A stretch of 12,275 nt of DNA, taken from assembly GCA_904502135.1 (NCBI GenBank), contig CAJGDE010000060.1, forward strand, positions 1-12,275. Direction: 5' to 3'. The DNA is from Kiritimatiellia bacterium. GTDB taxonomy: Bacteria > Verrucomicrobiota > Kiritimatiellia > RFP12 > UBA1067. Position numbers and translations under genes: made by a program. Below the pieces are notes generated by a model. That model was not told the DNA's origin. It ran no database searches and was given only the letters and a program-made list of their open reading frames with translations. Below, piece after piece: positions 7,501 through 12,275 of this stretch; positions within the stretch are counted from its first letter, which is position 1, and every line of letters begins with the position of its first letter.

Positions 7501-8016
7501 ATTGATCGAACGGTAAAAGCCCGTACCTGAAATTGTAAGCAAAAGACCTTCACCAGCATTTCTCGCCGTTGTTCTCACCTTAAACGACGCACCGCTAAAT
7601 TCCGTCGGATCGAGTTTTAGATTGTATATCCCGACTCTTCTGAAAGCGGGCGACTTTTCTCTAGCCAAATCAAAAACGAGCGCGTTCGGATTTTTATTCG
7701 TCTGAATGAGACCTACGGCGATTTCCTGTTTAATCTTTGACTTCTCGATAGGTCTTATATCAAGCGCAAGCGAGTATGCGCCATCGTACTTAAGCCACCT
7801 ATATGATGGCACGCGCTGATTGACCGTGTACTTCGCGATAGGATTTGACGGCACCATATCAATTGGCGGCGCCCAATAGTCAGTTACATATTCAGAAGAC
7901 GGCATGGTGCCAAGTTCTTTGGACGGCTGCGGAACGGCCACGCGAATGGGGACGGCCGCGAAAACATCCACGCAGCTAATTGATAATGCAAACGCTATAA
8001 TCTGTTTATAATTCAT
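4600..8016 (-). CDS. Large exported DUF4838-type TIM-barrel glycosidase
   Basis: The 1138 residues begin with a signal peptide (cleavage probably after VDVFA, near residue 20). About 540 residues of beta-rich, probably carbohydrate-binding or sandwich sequence follow. An alpha-glucuronidase-N-terminal-like segment comes next (about 595-665: SIIIGGKAYQ, GVAIRSDGTNIYIYA, NVRALAFGLYELLE). Then comes the DUF4838 TIM barrel (about 680-1000) with GLWVEDSISMCQCEECLSPI (828-847), in which C838, C840 and C843 form the CxCxxC signature, and FCPYIRKNY (912-920). The end is helical (about 1005-1115). DUF4838 belongs to the TIM-barrel glycosidase clan, but I know of no firm general substrate. E832 or D833 beside the Cys motif is a candidate catalytic acid (inference). 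A good Shine-Dalgarno GGAG sits 6 nt before the ATG. It lies between the GH20-like and GH95-like genes, which supports a role in the same glycan pathway. Confidence 0.85.
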   Translation of the reverse strand: MNYKQIIAFALSISCVDVFAAVPIRVAVPQPSKELGTMPSSEYVTDYWAPPIDMVPSNPIAKYTVNQRVPSYRWLKYDGAYSLALDIRPIEKSKIKQEIAVGLIQTNKNPNALVFDLAREKSPAFRRVGIYNLKLDPTEFSGASFKVRTTARNAGEGLLLTISGTGFYRSINTLKPTKDVSISKAKDGFISYAVNFPQAKKGSLITSLVFETASATAEDFVQQYEIIDFHLKRPSPKARFTDVPARRWTKKANVYSTDAPLKTSDCISDIFAYARNEGAKDTITALPSTYELRPQLEKEKDGGFTVEYVKETLAGVEMPAVKITLEKGPRCLLRFPVAFDGLEYNTMTFAAKVEVFDGAKPCLGDVKPMLWGANQQVLNKPFDTFQISFFSKTHDYRDWTRWGLAQADYCQNKDLSAAISRGNGAWRAFAYDIANSDPSNNKSSFYTKLSHWCFYYDNKKIPEGKKVVITIADPRLTKGVMLSGGDIEKYKAFLKSHNPKRMIDFDALDTALEAPKVGRLEKSIPFIRNRAAVGKIYNLGATYPLGTSKESVESFNTILGNAINMFKDVLQRKYALTVDIPVETRLPGPKAPKAANSIIIGGKAYQAIDKKTYDADMKKLSGTPGVAIRSDGTNIYIYAANYNYAGNVRALAFGLYELLENNTDLINAHLTGSRNWGARWIERNYEQDDSGQMDLVWGDNFVHIPPFPESSMFGVDGPNRVPGFNWQGDWSFGRQRTRCINHWWGYGTEPIGDEKKGEPNERWGRDANGKPMVPGCYTGHPCLIRVLDQAREKYLEASGFANQSRNRFFAKLQPPGKAFSWNSYDLHGLWVEDSISMCQCEECLSPIRLADGSTVGPDSPAFRSTQYYANGSAMINAVNVYAKRDARIESIGYFWMAPVPLINVSRSYDIRFCPYIRKNYFVPIYAPMNDMHYRAIYHWSQQEVRLSMYEYYLCIGARPWADVMAYDLKVERDFGFYDWHAEAENGLFCLMDKWVMERLLWGASGDDVPSLRAYYLKRYYRDAAEHIAKFYSLIMTCASENHSFASPMEFEDDAIILRTAMRVKAPGLFSGTVADELEKCVKKAEDSVRDHVAKKAVARFRAAWDKYLKSAKSHENKWIEDVNGGAEMKEMKIVGAPE

Positions 8017-8022
8017 CTTCTA

Positions 8023-8026
8023 CTCC
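8023..8026 (-). promoter_or_regulatory. Shine-Dalgarno GGAG of the DUF4838 gene
   Basis: On the - strand GGAG stands 6 nt before the ATG at 8016. It is the strongest ribosome-binding site in the cluster and fixes this start. Neighbouring starts have only weak or A-rich leaders, so this gene may be translated more independently than the others. Confidence 0.6.
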
Positions 8027-8035
8027 GTTGTATTC

Positions 8036-8041
8036 ATTATA
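8036..8041 (-). promoter_or_regulatory. Possible -10 box (TATAAT) of an internal promoter
   Basis: A perfect TATAAT lies on the - strand in the 44-bp gap before the DUF4838 gene, 19 nt upstream of its ATG. Seventeen bases further upstream there is no TTGACA-like hexamer (GTAATA is present) and no extended TG motif. It is the widest gap in the cluster. The match could be chance in an AT-rich spacer. Confidence 0.25.
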
Positions 8042-8060
8042 TTGTACCACATTTCGCTTA

Positions 8061-9776
8061 TTACCACTGAATAACGGCCGACGAATTGTACTTTCCGAAT
8101 GGCTTCATCGCTTCGTCAAATTCCTCAATCGTGGAAGCGCGCCCTGAAAGATAATCGCCGATTCTGAGTCTCGACTCTTCAAGGCGGGCGAGCGCAATCG
8201 CGTTTCGCTTCTGAACCCTCTCAAAGCCGAACGGCTGTGATGTACGGTACCAGTCGGCGCGATAACGCTTCATGAACTTTTTCATCGATCCGATGAGCTG
8301 TGGGAGGTCTTTCTTGTATATCCGCTCGATCACCGCGCGATCTTTCTTCTTCCAAGCGGCGAGAATATCACGCTCATAGTTGAGTTTCGCCTTTAGCGTG
8401 CGGACAAGATCGCCCGCGACCGGTGGCACGCCGCGAAGATTTTCACACGAGCCAAGAACGCCAAGATAATCTTCCATCACCTTCTCACCGTCATCGCGCC
8501 ATTTAGAATCCTTATATGTTGCGCAGTAAAAACGACGATCCGTAACCTCGCTCGGTTTACGAACGAGATAGTTTCTTAAGTTGCCGCAATAAAGCGGGTC
8601 ATCATAAAGAATGTCGCCCTCATGAATCATGTCCGGCCACTCGTCCGCATAATGACGGTTGACGTCGCCGAGTTTCGCGAGCGAACGGTAATCCATACCA
8701 GTAATGGCCTTAAAGCGTGCGCAGTTTTCGTCGGTAGGCTCGGCGGTGCGGCCTGCTGCAAGTTCGGCGCAGGCGAAAAGCCCCTCTTCCGCGACATCGG
8801 GAATACCGTAACTGCCGTAGTCGCCCCAGACCGTGAAAAAGAATTCCTTGATGCCTTTTTTCTTCGCGGCCGCCACCATAGGCGTCATCGTCGCGAGCGT
8901 CTTCTCGCGGTCATGGAGAAAGTGGTGCCACAGCTGAATGCCGCCCGCGAGCATCGGCTCTGAACCGAGCGAGCGATGTCCATCTATCATACCTTCGTAA
9001 TAAGACTGCTGAGAATGATAATAATCCCAATAGCAAAGCTTCACGTTTTTCGGAATGCGGTTAGAGAGCGTCGGATCGGCCTTAGCCTCAGGATCATAAT
9101 AGTCATGCGTCTTGGACGCGATGCGATAGAGCATATCGCTCCAAATGATAGGCTCTGTAAAACCGTATTTTCCGCAGATTTCATTCACGCGTTTAAGGTG
9201 CTCAAGAAAGACATCGATATGCGGGCGCTTGCCGTTCTTCTTCTCATATTTCGAACCCGCGAAACCGAAAGCCTCGTCCATGCCGACATGAATACGCTTT
9301 CCTCCGATTGACTTGGCCCAGAACGCGATGATTTTCTCAAGAAGCGCGTACGTTTTTTCTTCGCCGACCAGAAGCGTAGCGCGGGTATTTCTGATATCGG
9401 CATAATCCCTCCACCTGAGAGGCTCTTCGAGGTGACCGAGAGTTTCGATGCAGGGAATCATCGTGATACCGAGAGTGCAAGCGTGCGCTTTAAGCGTTTT
9501 TATTTCTTCTTCGCCGTAGCCTCCGCGCATATACCCCCACATCGGCTCGCCGTCCAACTTAAAGGTATCTTCGCAGTAAAGCATAACCGCGTTATAGCCC
9601 ATTTTCTGAAGTCGTTCAAAACGCTTCTTAAGATAATCAACCTTAAGTACCCGACCGCGCGAAACATCAAGCATCACGCCAAGCGTATCGAACTTTGAAA
9701 CGACGTTCGTTGCCGAGCCCGCAGAAGCTACAAGGCCCAAGACTGAAACCGTAAGCGCGCAGATTATTCTTTTCAT
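8061..9776 (-). CDS. Exported GH20-like beta-N-acetylhexosaminidase
   Basis: GH20 enzymes remove terminal beta-linked GlcNAc or GalNAc by substrate-assisted catalysis. Numbered from the ATG chosen here (571 residues), a signal peptide (MKRIICALTVSVLGLVASAGSA) leads almost directly into a TIM barrel: LGVMLDVSRG, then CIETLGHLEEPLRWRDY. Next comes the diagnostic HVGMDEAFG with H163, G165 and the catalytic pair D167 (orients the N-acetyl group) and E168 (acid/base), then IIWSDM (W212, D214), LWHHF and FTVWGDYG (W317, D319). The C-terminal 200 residues are helical and charged. The N-terminal GH20b domain common in other hexosaminidases is absent, as in barrel-first GH20 subfamilies. A GTG at 9782 would add two residues; the ATG at 9776 is preferred because AAAG precedes it. 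The gene sits 25 bp after the GHL10-like gene, behind an unusual duplicated start-like leader. Confidence 0.87.
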   Translation of the reverse strand: MKRIICALTVSVLGLVASAGSATNVVSKFDTLGVMLDVSRGRVLKVDYLKKRFERLQKMGYNAVMLYCEDTFKLDGEPMWGYMRGGYGEEEIKTLKAHACTLGITMIPCIETLGHLEEPLRWRDYADIRNTRATLLVGEEKTYALLEKIIAFWAKSIGGKRIHVGMDEAFGFAGSKYEKKNGKRPHIDVFLEHLKRVNEICGKYGFTEPIIWSDMLYRIASKTHDYYDPEAKADPTLSNRIPKNVKLCYWDYYHSQQSYYEGMIDGHRSLGSEPMLAGGIQLWHHFLHDREKTLATMTPMVAAAKKKGIKEFFFTVWGDYGSYGIPDVAEEGLFACAELAAGRTAEPTDENCARFKAITGMDYRSLAKLGDVNRHYADEWPDMIHEGDILYDDPLYCGNLRNYLVRKPSEVTDRRFYCATYKDSKWRDDGEKVMEDYLGVLGSCENLRGVPPVAGDLVRTLKAKLNYERDILAAWKKKDRAVIERIYKKDLPQLIGSMKKFMKRYRADWYRTSQPFGFERVQKRNAIALARLEESRLRIGDYLSGRASTIEEFDEAMKPFGKYNSSAVIQW

Positions 9777-9805
9777 TTTCACTTTGTTTATTTTTTCATT
9801 TTCAT
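9774..9805 (-). repeat. Duplicated start-region with five-codon minicistron
   Basis: On the - strand two near-identical copies stand in tandem: ATGAAAATGAAAAAATAAAC (from 9805) and GTGAAAATGAAAAGAATAAT (from 9782, running into the gene), 23 nt apart. The first forms a minicistron (Met-Lys-Met-Lys-Lys-stop, 9805-9788) whose ATG overlaps the stop of the GHL10-like gene as ATGA and which ends 11 nt before the GH20 ATG. One extra A in its A6 run would fuse it in frame to the GH20 gene. Confidence 0.5.
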
Positions 9806-10971
9806 TTTTCAGATTTAAGGGACTCGGCTGTTATGGGGTCAAGAAGGTAATAGCACATTCCGGGAAAGCCCGCCCAGCGGATAATCGAGGCGTGGTCGCG
9901 CACTTCTTCGGCCGTCTTGCACTTGCCGCCGGAATAAAGAACGCCGACGCTCGGATAAATCTTCGTCTTGGGCGAGCCGACGGCCGTATCGATCATCGGA
10001 ACAATTTTCAGGCGAAGATCTTCGCGATCCTTGCAATACGTCATCGGGCAGACGAAATCCAAGAGTCCTTCGCGGCACCACGTGCGCCACTGCTGCGCAT
10101 GATAGAGATGTTCATCAGGACCGGCGAACACCGCCGCCGAAATTTCAATATCGGGGCGCACTTCGCGCACCGCCGCAATCCCCCTCTTCAGCGTCTCGGT
10201 GATAGCGTCAACTCGCATTTTAAGCCATGTCTCATCAAGCTTTTGCATGGGATCAACCGACTTCGGCCAATCGGGGCAGGGACGGCCGGTCTTCTCTTCA
10301 TACCGCTTCTTGCACCCGGGGCAGTAGCAGCCATACCACGCATTGTAGCGGATATAATCGAAATGAACGCCATCAACCCCCTTCGATGCCATCTCTTTCA
10401 TGACGGCGATTTCCTCATCCTGATTGCGCTTATCCTGCGGACAATACCAGTAATCGTTCTTCTCGCCCTTAATAACCGCCCCCGACGGCGTCTGCCAATG
10501 CGAGCAGAATGGCGTTCCGTAGCGCCCGTACATGACGCGTCCATCCTTAAGCGCCTTGTCGACATATTCCTGCGGCGCCATATTGAGGCGCCAGAAAACC
10601 TTCCACGCGTGAACTTTGATGCCGTAGCGATGACACGCCTCGACCGCTTTTTTAAGAAGGTCGCCCTCAACTTTCACCTTCGGCGAAACAGGCACGATCT
10701 TCGACTCGTAAAACGCAATTCCGCCGCGCGCCAGGCGAACGATAATATCGGTATAGCCGTTTTCCTTGAGGTACTTCGCCGTCGCTTCCCAGTCCCCCTT
10801 GTCATCAATGCCGCTTTCAAGCGACCAGACGAGACGACGCTCCTTTTCACCCTTCAGATGCTTCTGCGACTCGCCCGACACGAACCAGTTATCCTCCGTC
10901 CTATAATTAACATCAGCATAAGCTCCTGCAATCATCACTGAAAGCGACAAACCAAACAATGCCTTTTTCAT
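9802..10971 (-). CDS. Exported GHL10-like (UPF0748/YngK-type) glycoside hydrolase
   Basis: This 389-residue protein has a signal peptide (MKKALFGLSLSVMIAGAYA, cleavage about 19) and then one TIM-barrel domain of the glycosyl-hydrolase-like 10 type. Supporting segments are NGYTDIIVRLARGG (71-84), HRYGIKVHAWKVFW (114-127), the hallmark DGVHFDYIRY (200-209, with D205 the likely active-site acid), CYCPGC (215-220), and ISAAVFAGPDE with LLDFVCPMTYCKD (303-315). GHL10 proteins are predicted polysaccharide hydrolases; a general substrate is not established. C215, C217 and C220 form a possible zinc site like the one in the DUF4838 neighbour. AAGG stands 6 nt before the ATG, and the beta-helix gene ends 28 bp upstream. 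Its stop overlaps a minicistron ATG leading into the GH20 gene. The 389 residues are enough for the barrel alone, with no accessory domain. Confidence 0.85.
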   Translation of the reverse strand: MKKALFGLSLSVMIAGAYADVNYRTEDNWFVSGESQKHLKGEKERRLVWSLESGIDDKGDWEATAKYLKENGYTDIIVRLARGGIAFYESKIVPVSPKVKVEGDLLKKAVEACHRYGIKVHAWKVFWRLNMAPQEYVDKALKDGRVMYGRYGTPFCSHWQTPSGAVIKGEKNDYWYCPQDKRNQDEEIAVMKEMASKGVDGVHFDYIRYNAWYGCYCPGCKKRYEEKTGRPCPDWPKSVDPMQKLDETWLKMRVDAITETLKRGIAAVREVRPDIEISAAVFAGPDEHLYHAQQWRTWCREGLLDFVCPMTYCKDREDLRLKIVPMIDTAVGSPKTKIYPSVGVLYSGGKCKTAEEVRDHASIIRWAGFPGMCYYLLDPITAESLKSEK

Positions 10972-10999
10972 TTTTTTCCTTTTCTTTTTATGATTAAAT

Positions 11000-12275
11000 T
11001 TATCTTACGATCAGACGAAAACCGCTTAACTGATATTCGTATGCGCCAATATCGATAATCCTGTTTGATACGCGGCTATTGCCTAATATGTCTTTATCCT
11101 CCGCCGTCCAGTCGCCTGTCGTACCGGCATTGATAGCGGGCGAATTCTGGCGGAGGCGATAGATGTCCTTTCCGCTATCCTTAAAGAGCGGATCGACATT
11201 CGTCAGCGACGTTGTAATCATCTCCGTTCCTGCCTTCTGCGTAAAATTAAGAGCCTCAGTATATTCGCTCCCGTTACCATTACGCCAGATGATGCAGTTA
11301 ATGATTTCGCCGCCGTCCTGCTGCACGCCGGAAGTCTTTCCGGTAAGCTTATTGACATTATCTGCGACCGTGCAGTTAATAAGCTTTCCGCCCGACATAT
11401 ATACGCCAGCGCCGGAACTTCTTGCTGTACCCTCTACGACATTCGAAACTATAAGCGAATTTTCAACTGTTGCGCCAGAGTAAAGATAAACGCCAGCACC
11501 TGGATTTTGCAGATAAAGATCGGCACTCGCATTACCATCTCTAACATTGTTACCTGAAATAACACAACGCTTTACTCTCGCACCGGCGCCATAAGCAAAA
11601 ACTCCCGCTCCATTGATAGCACAGTTATTTGAAATATTAGAATCCTCTATTGTACCGCCATATACGCACACTGTACCTCGATGAGCTCCACCGCCGCTTA
11701 TTTTACCTTCATTGTTATTAGCAATAAGACATTGCGAGGCTTTCCCGCCAATCATCATCAATGATGCAGATCCGTAGTACTGCAAAAACTTTGACTTCAA
11801 AATTCTGCTTTCTATAAGTTCTCCAGCATAAATAATCGCTCCAACCCACCCGTTGCGACCTCTGGTAGTATCGCCATATCCTGCAGAATAAAACCCGCTC
11901 AATTCAAATCCACTTACCGATGCCGATGAGTCTGCGAGCCAAAGTCCAAGACGGTTAATATATTTTCCATCCGCTCCTTTCGCACCATCGCTCTTAAGGC
12001 AAACCTGCCCCTCGGCAATAACCTTGACTGGGCGCTTCACAACAAGCGCCATCGTTTTACTTGAAACATACTCGCCTGCCGCGACATAGACGGTGCCCGG
12101 CTGTTCGCGCGTTGCCGCGACGGCATCGACCGCGTCCTGAATCGAACTCGCCGCCTTTTCTTTCGTATCGTACGGCCACGCACTCTGAGCTCCACCACCC
12201 GGCACGACGTAAGCGACAAAAGATGTCGACTTGGATGTATTCTCATCCTCGCCGTTCGCGTCAAACATATTGTCC
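11000..12275 (-). CDS. Right-handed beta-helix (pectate-lyase-like) secreted protein, 5' partial
   Basis: The frame stays open to the right edge, so the true start lies outside the window; an internal ATG at 12268 is not convincing because it falls in a linker (FDANGEDENTS). The visible part opens the helix with SIQDAVDAV and GTVYVAAGEYV (about residues 42-68 from that ATG). Short beta-helix coils follow, with repeated GAGV and GGG turns and hydrophobic or Cys/Asn ladders: GGTIEDSNISNN, GARVKRCVISGN, GATVENSLIVSN, GGKLINCTVADN, GGEIINCIIWRN. It closes with NVDPLF, RLRQNSPAINAG and IIDIGAYEYQ. Such proteins are polysaccharide lyases, adhesins or large surface proteins; no lyase active site can be assigned. 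The chain ends GFRLIVR soon after the closing motif. It is the most upstream gene seen of the glycan cluster, 28 bp before the GHL10-like gene. Confidence 0.85.
   Translation of the reverse strand, partial: DNMFDANGEDENTSKSTSFVAYVVPGGGAQSAWPYDTKEKAASSIQDAVDAVAATREQPGTVYVAAGEYVSSKTMALVVKRPVKVIAEGQVCLKSDGAKGADGKYINRLGLWLADSSASVSGFELSGFYSAGYGDTTRGRNGWVGAIIYAGELIESRILKSKFLQYYGSASLMMIGGKASQCLIANNNEGKISGGGAHRGTVCVYGGTIEDSNISNNCAINGAGVFAYGAGARVKRCVISGNNVRDGNASADLYLQNPGAGVYLYSGATVENSLIVSNVVEGTARSSGAGVYMSGGKLINCTVADNVNKLTGKTSGVQQDGGEIINCIIWRNGNGSEYTEALNFTQKAGTEMITTSLTNVDPLFKDSGKDIYRLRQNSPAINAGTTGDWTAEDKDILGNSRVSNRIIDIGAYEYQLSGFRLIVR

Noticed and set aside
9784..10941. Long + strand open frame (385 codons) opposite the GHL10-like gene
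   Set aside because: It is fully antisense to a gene with clear family motifs. Its protein is an Arg/His/Ile-rich string without domains, as expected from the complementary strand of a GC-rich gene.

Overview
The window looks like part of the genome of a glycan-degrading bacterium of the Planctomycetes-Verrucomicrobia-Chlamydiae type, most likely an uncultured Kiritimatiellae/Verrucomicrobiota-like gut or sediment organism. This is an inference from gene content: several exported, non-canonical glycoside hydrolases (a DUF4838 protein, a GH20-type barrel, a GHL10-type barrel, a GH95-like enzyme) stand next to a beta-helix protein ending in a DIGAYEY motif. No SusC/SusD pair, sulfatase or transporter is visible. 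No 16S or other phylogenetic marker is present, so the assignment is tentative.

Layout. Positions 1-865 are read on the + strand. They hold a short direct-repeat patch at the left edge, an 80-residue piece matching only the C-terminal end of MmeI/YeeA-type fused restriction-methyltransferases, and, overlapping it by ATGA, a small secreted protein with an EF-hand-like calcium loop. Bases 866-1042 are non-coding; they contain a perfect 32-bp palindrome starting at the stop codon of the secreted-protein gene and an 18-bp imperfect inverted repeat with a 53-nt spacer.

Everything from 1043 to the right edge is on the - strand and closely spaced (gaps of 7 to 44 bp with the starts chosen here), so it probably forms one long transcription unit read right to left. 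The order is beta-helix protein (5' end outside the window), GHL10-like glycosidase, GH20-like hexosaminidase, a 1138-residue DUF4838 protein, a GH95-like alpha-L-fucosidase, and finally the tRNA-modification gene miaB. All four complete enzyme genes begin with a signal peptide, so the products should act in the periplasm or at the cell surface.

How they may work together. GH95 enzymes remove terminal alpha-1,2-fucose (or alpha-L-galactose) and GH20 enzymes remove terminal beta-linked GlcNAc or GalNAc. With two further TIM-barrel hydrolases of less-defined specificity and a beta-helix adhesin or lyase-like protein, this suggests a cluster attacking a fucosylated, hexosamine-containing glycan such as mucin O-glycan. 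The substrate is inference only. miaB is probably a housekeeping passenger at the 3' end. No RNA gene, CRISPR array or insertion sequence was seen. The observations most worth a second look are the start-region duplication and five-codon minicistron in front of the GH20 gene, the shared C-terminal F-x-L/I-I/M-I/V-R tail on two unrelated secreted proteins, and the truncated methyltransferase end fused to repeats.
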